A stretch of 40,279 bases of DNA from contig JAPLDF010000024.1 of NCBI GenBank assembly GCA_026391835.1, positions 1 through 40,279 on the forward strand, written 5' to 3'. Source of the DNA: Bacteroidota bacterium. Its GTDB lineage: Bacteria; Bacteroidota; Bacteroidia; Bacteroidales; FEN-979. Under the pieces are notes generated by a model that saw only the letters and a list, made by a program, of their open reading frames with translations, did no database searches and was not told where the DNA came from. Every line of letters starts with the position of its first letter. The first letter of the stretch is position 1. The position numbers and the translations under genes were made by a program. Positions 9,787 to 18,642 of this stretch are shown here, piece after piece.

Positions 9787-10275
9787 ATGAAAAAATTCAA
9801 TTCAGCATTTTTGCTTCTCCTCTGCCTGACAACCATAGGCATGGCCCAGCCTGAAGCCGGGGAATACGATAGCATAGGCAGGCAGTCGGACCTGATCTTC
9901 AGCGGAACGGTCGTCCGGCAGGATTGTTTCCTCCGGAACGACTCCATGCTGGTCACCGAAACGGTTTTCAGCGACATCGGGATTGTAAAGTCTGTGAATC
10001 CTTCCAGATCAGGTAACGATAACGAGATCAGGATCGGGTATGCCGGGGGGACACTCAACGGGAAGGTCATCAGGAACCCCGACATTCCTGACCTAGCCGT
10101 CGGAAAAAGGTACTTCGTTTTTGTGAAAGACGACGGAGTGTTTCATCCCAATCCCTTTCCCGGAGGTTGCAAGTCGGTGATCGGGATCTCAAGAGACCCC
10201 CTGACCGGGGGAGAGAGTATCTCGCCCGAAACGTCGTGCCGGCCGGTTGCATTAGCCCCGCGAAAGGGGTGGTAA
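9787..10275 (+). CDS. Short secreted protein, possibly the N-terminal stub of a larger one
   Basis: A 162-residue protein with a clear signal peptide (MKKFNSAFLLLLCLTTIGMA followed by Q). The mature part has a beta-rich domain (DLIFSGTVVRQDCF, EIRIGYAGGTLNGKVI, LAVGKRYFVFVKDDGVF) that looks like the N-terminal domain of larger Bacteroidota secreted proteins, where it describes a 'transport/value plus duration' beta-sandwich of unknown role and is followed by protease-like and sorting modules. Here it stops early in a Cys-containing tail (SPETSCRPVALAPRKGW). A deletion or frameshift that cut off the rest is a reasonable reading, but a genuine small protein is not excluded. Confidence 0.55.
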   Translation: MKKFNSAFLLLLCLTTIGMAQPEAGEYDSIGRQSDLIFSGTVVRQDCFLRNDSMLVTETVFSDIGIVKSVNPSRSGNDNEIRIGYAGGTLNGKVIRNPDIPDLAVGKRYFVFVKDDGVFHPNPFPGGCKSVIGISRDPLTGGESISPETSCRPVALAPRKGW

Positions 10276-10651
10276 AAACAGGTTGGGACTAGCGTTTCTT
10301 CAGGTTAACATTGGGTTTTACACAAAATAGAAAAAGAGATTGTCTCAAAAGTCAACCTCAGTTTTATCGGTCAATATTACAAATTAATCAAAGCCTGTTC
10401 AATCTAAACAGCCTGGTTAACAATAAACTCCATAATAAATATCGATCGCAAAACAACCACATTCATCTTTAATGTACTGGCTAAGGGTGAGCGGGCTGTC
10501 AGGCATATCCACTAATCCTTCAAACATCTGCTTCTCCCTGATGCCCGGAGTTTCCGGCTATTTTTCTCAGCAGGCGTAAAATCTTGAAAATATATGTAAC
10601 ATCTGCGTAATATTGCGATCTAATAAGGTTTAAACATTTAATTCAAATCCT
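10276..10651. other. Intergenic stretch upstream of the S9 peptidase
   Basis: About 375 bp without a coding frame worth naming. The A/T-rich last 60 bp are the expected promoter and leader of the peptidase gene. No hairpin with a T-run or repeat was found. Confidence 0.5.
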
Positions 10652-13300
10652 ATGAAAAAATTTAAAATTTTCTTATTCTCCATGGCCATGATGACCCTTG
10701 CTTACTCAACATCAGCCCAACAGCCTGCGTTGCTGGACCGTGATCTTTTTTTCGGGAACCCGGAAATCTCAGGTGGCCAATTGAGCCCCGATGGTAAGTT
10801 CATCTCGTTTATGAAACAGTACAACGGGATCATGAACCTGTGGGTAAAATCTTTTGACGAGCCATTTGAAAAGGCCCGCCCACTTACCAACAGTACACGT
10901 CCTTTTTACGGATATTTCTGGACCAGGGACAGCAAATACCTTCTTTATGTAAAAGATAAAGACGGGGATGAGAATATGAATATTTTTGCTGTTGACCCCA
11001 GGGCCAATCCGGCAGAAGGAGGGGTGCCAGATTCTAAAAACCTCACATCGTTGAAAGAGGTTGCTGCACAAATTTACATGGTAAGCAAGAAGGATCCCAA
11101 TATTCTCTATGTGGGACTCAACGATCGCGATGCAGCCTGGCATGATCTTTATGAACTGCAGATAGCCTCGGGAAAACTGACAAAACTTTTTGAAAACAAT
11201 GACCGCATCACCGGGTATGATTTCGACTGGGATGAGAAAATGAGGGTCATGAGCAAAACCGATGAAAAGGGCAACACCACCATGTTTCGGGTTGATGAAG
11301 AAAACAAACTTACCCCGATCTACGATTTCAACGTGAATGAACAGGCCTACATTGCCGGATGGAGCGAGGATAATTCGCAATGTTACTTTGTCACAAACAA
11401 GGGAGATATTGATAAGTCGACCCTGTTTTTAATGGATCCAAAAACCCAGAAAATGAAGATGATGGAAGGCGATCCAAATAAAAAAGTCGATTTCGGCGGG
11501 CTGATGCTGGACGACAATACCCGGAAGATGATATCCACAAGTTATACACTGGATAAAACCGAATATTACTGGAAAGATAAAAAATGGGAATCGACCTATA
11601 AATACCTGGAATCCAAATTCCCGGGCCGTGAGGTTTACCTCCAGAGCACCACGAAGGATTATTCGAAACTGTTGATTGCTGTCAGTGGGGATAAATATGC
11701 CGCCGAAGTTCATTTTTTCGATGTGAAGTCAAAAAAACTGATCCATCAGTACACTCCGAGGCCTGCCCTCAAAGCGGTGGAACAACACCTGGCCGCGATG
11801 AAGCCGGTTTCCTACAAAAGCAGCGATGGACTTGATATCCCGGCATACCTGACCATGCCGGTAGGAATAGCAGGGAAAAACCTGCCGGTGATCGTTTTGG
11901 TTCATGGCGGGCCCAAAGGTCCGCGCGACTATTGGGGATACAATTCGGAAGTCCAGTTCCTGGCCAACCGGGGATATGCCATATTGCAACCCAATTTCAG
12001 GTCAAGCGGCGGATACGGAAAGAAATTCATGAATGCAGGCGACATGCAGTGGGGAAAACTGATGCAGGACGATATCACCTGGGGCGTGAAGTATCTGATC
12101 GAAACAGGTATCGCCGATAAGAATAAAGTTGCCATCATGGGCGGCAGTTACGGGGGCTATGCAACACTGGCCGGATTGGCGTTCACTCCTGACGTGTATG
12201 CATGTGGCGTTGACATTGTCGGCCCGAGCAACATTTTTACCCTGCTCGAATCCATACCTGCTTACTGGGAGCCAGCCAGGGCATTCCTGTATGGCATGGT
12301 TGGCGATCCCAATACCGATGAGGGCAAGGTGGCCATTCGTGCTGCAAGTCCGCTTTTCAGCGCCGAAAAGATCAACAGGCCACTGCTGATTATCCAGGGG
12401 GCAAATGACCCGAGGGTCAAGAAGGCCGAAGCCGACCAGATCGTGATCGCACTGAGGGAGAAGGGGAAGAAAGTAGCTTATCTGCTGGCTCCTGATGAAG
12501 GACATGGCTTTATCAAACCGCTCAACAAGAAAGCGATGTATGCGGAAACTGAGAAATTTCTCTCTGAAATTCTGGGAGGCCGCTACCAGGAAGGGATGGA
12601 AGAGGATGTGAAAATGAACCTTGAAAAGCTCCGTGTGGATATTTCAACGGTGAAGTATGACCCGAAGGCAGCCCAGAAAACAGCAAAAACACTACCCGCC
12701 ATAAAGAACGTATGGAGCGCTTCAATGATGGAATATAACGTGGTTTTTGAAATCCAGGGTCAGAAAATGGCGATGGAGATGAAACGGACCATCGAATCCA
12801 AAGATGACAACTGGCTGGTAACCGATTTGGTGACAGGCGCCATGGGCGAGATGAAGGATGCAATCCTGTTTCAGCAGGATGCCACCCCGGTATCAAGGGA
12901 GATGGAACAGATGGGACAGAAGATCAGCATGACAGTGGAAGGCAACAAGGCAATCGTGGACATGAAGGGAAAAAAGACGGAGATGGAATTTACAGGCGCC
13001 ATGTTACAGGACGGACCCGGCGTGGATCAGATTATCGCCCGATGGCCGCTGAAAGATGGTTTCAGCCTGGTTGTGGAGGTTCCCGATATGACGACCATGA
13101 AAGCCAAGCAGGTGAAAATAAGCGTCACAGGAAAGGAAACCATCAAGACCGTTGAATGTGTGATGGTTGAAATGGTCAGCACCGACAATGCCAGCGATAA
13201 AACCACCTTCTGGATCAACCCAAATACCTTTTCAGCCGACAAAATGGTCTCCATGCTGCCTGCGATGGGCAACGCAGTCATGACCATCGAAAAGAAGTAA
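10652..13300 (+). CDS. S9 family (prolyl oligopeptidase-type) peptidase with extra C-terminal domain
   Basis: An 882-residue exported serine peptidase. It has a signal peptide ([19 protein letters not shown], cut near AQQ), then a WD40-like/PD40 beta-propeller (motifs [31 protein letters not shown]) and an alpha/beta hydrolase domain from about residue 390 to 640. The catalytic triad is visible: Ser499 in GGSYGGY, Asp586 in GANDPRV and His618 in DEGHGF. It should cleave short peptides in the periplasm. Family members usually end near residue 640; here about 235 more residues follow, a Lys/Met-rich beta domain ([39 protein letters not shown]) that resembles DUF3108/lipoprotein-carrier-like folds. 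The gene is intact and apparently monocistronic; a repeat fragment begins 11 bp after its stop. Confidence 0.9.
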   Translation: MKKFKIFLFSMAMMTLAYSTSAQQPALLDRDLFFGNPEISGGQLSPDGKFISFMKQYNGIMNLWVKSFDEPFEKARPLTNSTRPFYGYFWTRDSKYLLYVKDKDGDENMNIFAVDPRANPAEGGVPDSKNLTSLKEVAAQIYMVSKKDPNILYVGLNDRDAAWHDLYELQIASGKLTKLFENNDRITGYDFDWDEKMRVMSKTDEKGNTTMFRVDEENKLTPIYDFNVNEQAYIAGWSEDNSQCYFVTNKGDIDKSTLFLMDPKTQKMKMMEGDPNKKVDFGGLMLDDNTRKMISTSYTLDKTEYYWKDKKWESTYKYLESKFPGREVYLQSTTKDYSKLLIAVSGDKYAAEVHFFDVKSKKLIHQYTPRPALKAVEQHLAAMKPVSYKSSDGLDIPAYLTMPVGIAGKNLPVIVLVHGGPKGPRDYWGYNSEVQFLANRGYAILQPNFRSSGGYGKKFMNAGDMQWGKLMQDDITWGVKYLIETGIADKNKVAIMGGSYGGYATLAGLAFTPDVYACGVDIVGPSNIFTLLESIPAYWEPARAFLYGMVGDPNTDEGKVAIRAASPLFSAEKINRPLLIIQGANDPRVKKAEADQIVIALREKGKKVAYLLAPDEGHGFIKPLNKKAMYAETEKFLSEILGGRYQEGMEEDVKMNLEKLRVDISTVKYDPKAAQKTAKTLPAIKNVWSASMMEYNVVFEIQGQKMAMEMKRTIESKDDNWLVTDLVTGAMGEMKDAILFQQDATPVSREMEQMGQKISMTVEGNKAIVDMKGKKTEMEFTGAMLQDGPGVDQIIARWPLKDGFSLVVEVPDMTTMKAKQVKISVTGKETIKTVECVMVEMVSTDNASDKTTFWINPNTFSADKMVSMLPAMGNAVMTIEKK

Positions 13301-13311
13301 CATGACAAACG

Positions 13312-13339
13312 TGGAGAAACCGGAACCACCTGCCACCCT
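13312..13339. repeat. Fragment of the 127-bp element (one end only)
   Basis: The sequence starts TGGAGAAACCGGAACC and continues to TGCCACCCT, matching the CCGG-type end of the full-length copies (TGGAAAAACCGGAGCC...TTGACCACCC, read from the complement of 13788-13913). The rest of the element is absent and the four-helix-bundle reading frame begins directly after it. Confidence 0.6.
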
Positions 13340-13345
13340 CTTGGA

Positions 13346-13696
13346 AAAGACGATTTAAAAGAGAGAACTGAACAATTTTCGCTTAGAGTGATGAACCTGG
13401 CAGAAGACCTTCCCCAGGGCAAATCGACGAGCGTTATTTCAAATCAAATCCTGCGGCCGGCAACCTCTGTTGGAGCAAATTACCGCTCTGCACGAGGAGC
13501 GAAATCAAAACGGGATTTTATCAATAAATTAAAAATAGTTGAGGAAGAGGCTGATGAAACACTTTATTGGCTTGGATTGATTCAACTGTCAGGAAAAATA
13601 AAGCCTGAGAAATTACGGGACCTGGTGAATAAAGCAACCGATTTGCTGGCAATATTTGTAGCGAGCATTAAAACGGCCAAGTTGGATTCCGGGTGA
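13346..13696 (+). pseudogene. Four-helix bundle (23S rRNA IVS-type) protein, start codon lost
   Basis: The reading frame encodes KDDLKERTEQFSLRVMNLAE, then ISNQILRPATSVGANYRSAR, DFINKLKIVEEEADETLYWL and IFVASIKTAKLDSG, the complete hallmark sequence of the S23/four-helix-bundle family (usually about 120 residues, found in 23S rRNA intervening sequences and scattered as stand-alone genes). The homologous frame reaches back to 13346, but no ATG, GTG or TTG precedes it in frame; the first possible starts are GTG 13388 and ATG 13391, which would remove about 14 residues of helix 1. The lost start coincides with the repeat fragment at 13312-13339. The role of the family is unknown. A shortened product from 13388 is possible. 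Confidence 0.75.
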
Positions 13697-13765
13697 AAAG
13701 TACGAGGTACGAAGTACAAAGTACAAACAAAAGTGGGAAGTACAAAGTTCGAAGGACGAACAAAG
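13697..13765. repeat. Cluster of short GTAC(G/A)AAGTAC-like repeats
   Basis: Directly after the four-helix-bundle stop there are five near-repeats of a 9-10 bp unit (GTACGAGGTAC, GAAGTACAAAGTAC, GAAGTACAAAGTTC). Each unit contains the palindrome GTAC. Similar clusters follow such genes in other genomes (from memory). They are too short and irregular for a CRISPR array. Confidence 0.55.
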
Positions 13766-13787
13766 GATGGGATTAGCTGGCCGTTGT

Positions 13788-13913
13788 TGGAAAGACGCTC
13801 GCTCTGACCAGCCTTCGCAGGAATAAACACACCAGCCCTGAGCATTGGTTGTAAATACGTTGGGGTGGTCATTAAAAATCGGCAGAAGGTGGTCAAGGGC
13901 TCCGGTTTTTCCA
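13788..13913 (+). mobile_element. MITE-like 126-bp element, copy B
   Basis: It begins TGGAAAGACGCTCGCT and ends GGCTCCGGTTTTTCCA, so the outermost bases are inverted repeats (TGGAAA/TTTCCA). Inside are the boxes GACCAGCC, GGTGGTCATT and GGTGGTCAAGG, spaced as in the other five full copies. No coding frame fits inside. The integrase stub starts at the base after its right end. No target duplication is visible. Confidence 0.7.
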
Positions 13914-14103
13914 GATGAATACCAAAACGATCAAGGATATCACAGGCCATAAAAAAGACAGTGTCTTTACCAAGTATGTGAAGATCTCCGAAGAGTTTAA
14001 GAAGCTGGAAATGGACAGGACGTGGGATAATATTCCTGGTCATCAAATTAAGAAAGCCCCGGATATTAAAAAATTTTCAGTTTCGCATCTGTTGGTTCCT
14101 TAA
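13914..14103 (+). pseudogene. C-terminal stub of a tyrosine recombinase (integrase)
   Basis: The frame reads MNTKTIKDITGHKKDSVFTK then YVKISEEFKKLEMDRTWD. This is the very end of a Bacteroidota tyrosine recombinase: the GHK carries the last catalytic His of the R-H-R-H set and TKYVKIS carries the nucleophilic Tyr. The rest of the catalytic domain and the DNA-binding N-terminus are absent; the homology begins exactly where element copy B ends. The tail after about residue 45 is no longer recognisable and overlaps the antisense Fic gene. It cannot recombine DNA on its own. Confidence 0.75.
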
Positions 14104-15022
14104 AAACATTAGATTTTTCTAGGAGGTCCTGCATAAAATTCATACTGCCTACTATGGTTTCCGAAAATTTATGTGCTTTGTCAAGCATCTTGATATATGA
14201 TTCAGGCTGTTTATCCCTTGATAGTTTTCTCAAGGTCAATAAATAATCTTCTCTGAAAACAGCCGGGATAATTATCCTGGTTTGATTCCTTGTCACAAAT
14301 TCAGCATTCATCATGATCCTTGAAATTCGTCCATTCCCATCCAAAAATGGATGTACTTCGCTGATCATAAACATTATAAAAGCAGCTTTGGCAAATGGAT
14401 GCACCAATGCATGATAATAATCGAAACCTTTAACCAATGTGCCTTTAACAAGCGTGTAATCAACAAAATGAGTTTCTCCTGCCCGGTTGTTCCTGTCTTT
14501 AAATTTTCCGGGATATTTAGAAGTCCTTGCAGCCAATAGTAATTTATGGCGATACTGTAAAATACCAAGTAATTCATCTGCGGAACCAGGGATAGTTTTC
14601 ATTTCCTCCTGGTTACTGACAATACTGTAGGTTGCCAGGATATCGTGTGAATCCTCATCACGTGTGGGTAAAGGAGTCGCCGTCTCAATAATTTTCTTTG
14701 CCTCTTCAATTTCAAAGATAGTGCCCTCAATGTAATTCGAAAAATAAGCTTCAAAGAATGCTAAGTTTTTAAATTCAGGATTCCTATTATTACGTTCCGG
14801 ACGATTGGCAAACTCTTCCTGTTTTAATTGAACAAATAATTTTTCAAATAATTCAATACGCTCAGGATCATAAGGGGAGCCCAGAACCCTTGCAATTGCC
14901 AGGGGGGAGGATAATATCTTAATCGAACGGGTGTTCAACATTGCACCTACCAGCTTATTTAGCTTCTCAAATTCGCTGTTCAGTTCAAGTTCTTTTGCAA
15001 TCGATCTTGCTTTGTCACGCAA
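14066..15022 (-). CDS. Fic domain protein (AMPylase core), remnant ORF of a longer gene
   Basis: An open frame of 318 residues with the complete Fic motif HPFLDGNGR (His224) and, upstream, SNYIEG (Ser95-Gly100), which fits the class II inhibitory motif (S/T)xxxE(G/N). Fic enzymes transfer AMP (or other nucleotides) to hydroxyl side chains of target proteins, and the inhibitory helix keeps them off. The first available codon is TTG at 15022, a weak start. The neighbouring upstream DNA still encodes, in another frame and with a stop, the N-terminal part that such proteins normally carry (see 15023-15444), so this ORF is the intact C-terminal two thirds of a damaged gene. Whether it is translated is open. 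It converges on the integrase stub. Confidence 0.8.
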   Translation of the reverse strand: MRDKARSIAKELELNSEFEKLNKLVGAMLNTRSIKILSSPLAIARVLGSPYDPERIELFEKLFVQLKQEEFANRPERNNRNPEFKNLAFFEAYFSNYIEGTIFEIEEAKKIIETATPLPTRDEDSHDILATYSIVSNQEEMKTIPGSADELLGILQYRHKLLLAARTSKYPGKFKDRNNRAGETHFVDYTLVKGTLVKGFDYYHALVHPFAKAAFIMFMISEVHPFLDGNGRISRIMMNAEFVTRNQTRIIIPAVFREDYLLTLRKLSRDKQPESYIKMLDKAHKFSETIVGSMNFMQDLLEKSNVFKEPTDAKLKIF

Positions 15023-15444
15023 CTCATTTAATCCTGTCTCACCTTTTCAATTTCCGGCAAGGTCAAAGTTTTCGAATCCGGTCCTGGTTTTCTGGCGGGC
15101 TGTAGGTTTTCAAGAACAGCTCTTTCCAATTGTGATTAGTAAAGGGTACCTACAAACTGTATATCTCCTTTAATTGGCCCGGTTCCTTCCTGAAAATGAA
15201 TTGTCAATCCAGGTAATTGGATTTTCCTGGTATAGGTATAAGTTAAAAAGATATTTCCCGTAACTGTTGGCTGGAATTCTATTGCAGACCGGTGACTTAG
15301 TATAGCCCCTGGATATAAATTTCCAAGAATATTGAATATGTTTCTTCTGATTATTGTCTCTGGCGGATCATTGAAATTCCCAGAATATATACGTGGAGAA
15401 ATTTTCCTGTGGATAAACCAGTCGCTATAACCAGTGTTTGTTGA
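15023..15444 (-). pseudogene. Decayed N-terminal (AbiEi-like) part of the Fic gene
   Basis: Reading the minus strand from 15444, the frame gives DWFIHRKISPRIYSGNFNDP, then AILSHRSAIEFQPTVTGNIF, LTYTYTRKIQLPGLTIHF, and GPIKGDIQFVGTLY. This matches the AbiEi-like N-terminal domain I know from long Fic proteins. It is broken by an in-frame TAA at 15136-15138, resumes as SQLERAVLENLQPARKPG and LTLPEIEK, then hits a second stop at 15028-15030. The Fic ORF continues in a different frame, so a small deletion/frameshift lies near 15040. The beginning of the domain (winged helix, about 60-80 residues) is missing upstream of 15444. Confidence 0.7.
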
Positions 15445-15475
15445 TCAAAACTGACCACCCTTGTGCCGGTGTAAA
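15443..15475 (-). repeat. Possible remnant of the 127-bp element
   Basis: The plus strand reads CTGACCACCCTTGTGCCGG, very close to the box GACCACCCTGTGCCGC of copy C (18662-18677). It lies exactly at the broken N-terminal edge of the Fic gene. The outer TGGA/TCCA end is not preserved, so a chance match within old coding sequence cannot be excluded. Confidence 0.35.
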
Positions 15476-15483
15476 AATCGGTT

Positions 15484-15651
15484 CGCGCCGCGGCATATTG
15501 ATCACTCCCTGCCAATATAAATTGACCTCTAAATATGTTTGATCAGGAATTGACATAGTTATTTACATACGACCGTCCACTGATGATTAACAGTATGGAT
15601 TTGTCAGGCAGGATATAATTTTGCTAATTTTTCTTTGCTAATTCTGGACTT
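15484..15651. other. Intergenic stretch without a supported gene
   Basis: Minus-strand reading near 15450-15540 gives a short protein-like run (GQFILAGSDQYAAARTDFY) that may be a scrap of another gene, with no start or end. Nothing else is recognisable up to the repeat at 15652. Confidence 0.4.
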
Positions 15652-15711
15652 AAATATCTATCCGTCAGCTCATCGTATATTTTGCGAAGGTGGTTGATTT
15701 TATTGAGGAAA
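15652..15711. repeat. 60-bp dispersed repeat, copy 1
   Basis: This segment shares about 80% identity by eye with 22756-22814, the longest exact block being CGAAGGTGGTTGATTT. It is non-coding and lies downstream of the PPOX gene, as the other copy lies downstream of two genes. It carries a GGTGGTTGA box like the 127-bp elements, but the rest differs. Confidence 0.6.
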
Positions 15712-15770
15712 TGGAAGATTCCTTACAAACCCATCCAACAGTTTAGACTATCCCTTTTTGAATGTCATGG

Positions 15771-16157
15771 TTATAACATTTGCTTTGCTGTTTCAACCGT
15801 GATTTCCAGTACCCTTGTGAGAAACGAAAATTTCTGTTTCATAAAATCATACTCGTCACCAGAACTGATATATCTGGCCGTACCATTGATAAGAAATCCT
15901 GTTCCCGGATAATCTTTATATCCCAAAACATTTTTACTCCCCAGTGTTAATTTCACCTTGTTATTCACATCAACATTCTTCTCGGTTTTTCTAAAACCAT
16001 AAGCAGGAATCAGGATACGCTCATCCTCGGTGACCACAAGATAGGAGTTCCATGTATTTGCAACATGCGTTTCGACACCCCACGATACAACCGATACAAC
16101 GCCTTCGTGTTGCAACACTTCTAAAAACTTTTCTGATAATATTTTATTTTCACTCAT
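15771..16157 (-). CDS. PPOX-type flavin-binding protein (pyridoxamine 5'-phosphate oxidase fold)
   Basis: A complete 128-residue single-domain protein. The start ATG at 16157 gives MSENKILSEKFLEVLQHEGV. Typical split-barrel features are present: VVSVVSWGVETHVANTWNSY, ERILIPAYGFRKTEKNV (the phosphate-binding strand with Arg and Lys), KVKLTLGSK and GTGFLINGTARYI. Proteins of this size usually bind FMN (or heme or F420 in other clades) as dimers and act as small oxidoreductases of unknown substrate. No neighbouring gene suggests a pathway. The gene looks undamaged although it lies next to the decayed Fic region. Confidence 0.85.
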   Translation of the reverse strand: MSENKILSEKFLEVLQHEGVVSVVSWGVETHVANTWNSYLVVTEDERILIPAYGFRKTEKNVDVNNKVKLTLGSKNVLGYKDYPGTGFLINGTARYISSGDEYDFMKQKFSFLTRVLEITVETAKQML

Positions 16158-16331
16158 GTTGATTTTTTAAAATTTGAGACAGCAGGTTCGTTGCACTCAT
16201 TCGGTTGCCGGTAACAGCACTGAAGAGGACAAAGATAAGGAAATTATCATTTTCACCGATTTCCATCCCCAATTCACCGGGGGTTCTCCCTGTTCAAACG
16301 AACATCTGTGTTCAAGCCCTCCCCTTCAACC

Positions 16332-16339
16332 TATCTTTG
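16332..16339 (+). promoter_or_regulatory. Possible Bacteroidota -7 promoter element
   Basis: TATCTTTG fits the Bacteroidota sigma-factor -7 consensus TAnnTTTG and lies 29 bp before the ATG of the small peptide gene. The -33 TTTG element is not clear, only TGTGTTC around 16307-16313. Confidence 0.35.
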
Positions 16340-16368
16340 CTTCATCAAACGATAAACAACAATAAAAA

Positions 16369-16599
16369 ATGAAAGCAACAACAACAATCTTAGCAGCAGT
16401 TCTGACCCTCTCAATGAATGTTCTTTTCGCCAGCAATGACGGCGCCGTAATGAATAGTGAAACCAATTCATTCCACATTTCACTGGCACCCGTTACACCT
16501 GCCGAAGCAACGTTTGAAGAGATGAATGATGCAACTGCAACTGCTTTCATTCTTGCTCCTGTTACGCCCTCTGTTGCTGATTTTTCAGACGGGATCTAA
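16369..16599 (+). CDS. Small secreted peptide with duplicated LAPVTP motif
   Basis: A 76-residue protein with a signal peptide (MKATTTILAAVLTLSMNVLF, cleaved near AS). The mature peptide of about 55 residues contains the same motif twice: LAPVTPAEATFEEM and LAPVTPSVADFSDG. I recall small Bacteroidota proteins with this repeated LAP(V/A)TPxEATFE signature, usually stand-alone and of unknown function. The mature part is acidic and Pro/Thr-rich, without Cys. The gene has its own candidate promoter and a good hairpin terminator (16630-16654), so it is a monocistronic, probably well expressed unit. Signalling peptide, surface coat component and anti-stress role are all open. Confidence 0.7.
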   Translation: MKATTTILAAVLTLSMNVLFASNDGAVMNSETNSFHISLAPVTPAEATFEEMNDATATAFILAPVTPSVADFSDGI

Positions 16600-16629
16600 A
16601 CTCAAAACATAACTTGTATTGCGTATTTA

Positions 16630-16654
16630 AGCCGCTCCGAAAGGGTGGCTTTTT
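16630..16654 (+). terminator. Rho-independent terminator after the small peptide gene
   Basis: AGCCGCTC pairs with GGGTGGCT (two G-T pairs) across a CGAAA loop, and a TTTTT run follows at once. It lies 30 bp after the stop codon. Confidence 0.75.
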
Positions 16655-16739
16655 ATATTGCGGACAAAACGGAACCACTGACCACACAGTGCCGGTTTGC
16701 CGAGTCCCTTGAATGAATCAGAAAGCGAAATCCCCGGCT

Positions 16740-18642
16740 CTATCTATGTATCATGATCTCCTTTGAAATAATGCCACCAGGGGTTATCGCCTGCAGGAAA
16801 TAGATCCCGGCCGGAAGATTGAATACCGGTATCCTGATCTTATCCAGCTGCTGACACGGCTCAATAGTTATCAAATCCCGGCCTTCAACTGCAGCGATCC
16901 TGATCAGCGAAGGCCATTGTGTCGGATTTGCAGGTGCAACATTTATATAATCGTTTGCAGGGTTGGGATAAACAGTAAATGAAGCCTGCCCTGGCGCGGA
17001 AATCCCAATCGGGCTCTGCTGTATGTTCAGCACAAGATTGTAGGTCCCTGTTAACCCGGTAAATTCGGGTCCAACTTCGAAAATTACGGTTCCTCCGTTT
17101 ATCAGTGTAATATTACCAGGGGCCTCACCTTTGTATACAGGGGATCTTGGATTCCCACTTACAGAATCGGTCCAGATCGCATTCAGGGTGTAGTTTCCTG
17201 GCCCCGGATTATGACCGGCATCGTCCACCCGTGCTGCGATTGAATAGGAATGTCCCTGGGGAAGCGTGATCTTGTAGAAATCATAGTCTGTTCCTGTGTT
17301 ACAGTTGGCTCCCTGGGTACTTACCGTCGCTGTATTCCCGCTGAAATTCACACCAGGATTAAAGGCTTCGGCCAGGGAGTTGTTTGGTTCGAACGGATCG
17401 GCATTGAGGAGTCCCTGTTGTACGATAACAAAGATTGGATTCGGGTAGTTCGTGGAACCGGCCAGTGACCAGGACGAACCATTATTTGCAAAGTATTGCA
17501 GGGCCATCAGGTAAGTTCCCGGTGGGGCAACCAGGTTCGGATTTGTAAACGTCAAACCATTCGAAAAATGGTACCCGGCTGGGAGGTTCATCCCGGTTAA
17601 TTGCTGTACTGTTGCCACGGCATAACCATCCATATCATAGAGGGAAACGTCTAAGGTCCCAATGAAATCAGCCACCCCACCGTTGGTCACATCCAGGTGA
17701 ACAGTTACCGGCTGGCCTGATGTCAGCGTAGTACCCGGAGTTACAGTCATCGCGGCATACAGTTCCATGGAGTTTGGATTGACAACCTGCAGCTGGATAA
17801 AATTGAAATAGCTCTGGTAATTGCCCACAATCATCCAATTTCCACCTGTAGCTTTGTAATATGTGGCAATATAATAGGTTCCGGGCAGAAGCGTGAATTT
17901 TCCGGGATAGTTGAAGGTTGTTGAATAAAAATACCCGGAATCATAGGACACATTCGGAATGCTGTCGACAAAATCGACGAAGTCATAGTTCGAATTAAAA
18001 ATTGCCGCGCAAATGGTACCATGGAAATTACCCGGTCCGAAATTAGCGATATCAGTGCTTACTGTGAATGGATCCCCATAACCAATGGAAGACGCAGTGA
18101 TGTTCAGGTTGGAATAGAGGGACAGCCCATACGCCTGGTTTCCGCCTCCTCCGCCGCCTCCATTACCCCCCTGGATACCGAAAATCGCCTGTTGGCCGCT
18201 ATTGAATCCCCCGGTACCGCCACCTATTCCTATGCCTTCCGGGTTCAATGCGTTGATGTTGAAATAACCATCAAACTGACCCTGCCATCCCCAGTTAAAA
18301 TGAAACATTCCGTTGTTGTCATAGCCGTCGCAAACAAAGCAATGTCCTCCTCCACTGCCAAATCCTGCATAAATAAGTGGCCGGCCTGCATCGAGATCGG
18401 TTGTCATCATATTTTTCCAGGTAGCATCAGTAAAATTCTGCCGTACCTGTCCGTTGAGTGTTGCCGGGTATCCGAAATAGGTTTTGAGTGCATATTCCGC
18501 GCAATTTGTAACGGGACTTTGCGAAGAGACAACATACGCGCTGCTTCCTCCTGCCTGGGCAGTGCCATAGGTCATATTCACACTGACTCCGCATTGGAAC
18601 ATCAGGGTTGCGATTGCAGAATTCGGGCCATTGAGCACAAGC
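16740..18642 (-). pseudogene. C10 family (streptopain-like) peptidase, N-terminus and catalytic Cys lost
   Basis: The open frame (about 632 residues from a GTG at 18638) begins inside the peptidase domain. What remains matches the second half of streptopain: GVSVNMTYGTAQAGGSSAY, the catalytic His in GGGHCFVCDGYD (codon 18342-18344), HFNWGWQGQFDGYFNINALN and the Gly-rich end. The signal peptide, propeptide and the first half with the nucleophilic Cys are missing. Behind it are Ig/CARDB-like domains, a PPC-like domain (NTGTDYDFYKITLPQGHSYS) and a T9SS sorting tail (FTVYPNPANDYINV ... SKEIMIHR). The homology stops at the border of element copy C, whose end is at 18643. It cannot be an active protease and has no signal for export. 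Confidence 0.85.

Noticed and set aside
10252-10272. CCCCGCGAAAGGGG hairpin at the end of the short secreted protein gene, considered as terminator
   Set aside because: The stem lies inside the coding sequence and is followed by an A-run instead of a T-run.
13697-13765. GTAC repeat cluster considered as a CRISPR array
   Set aside because: Units are 9-14 bp, irregular and lack spacers of constant length; no cas genes are present.
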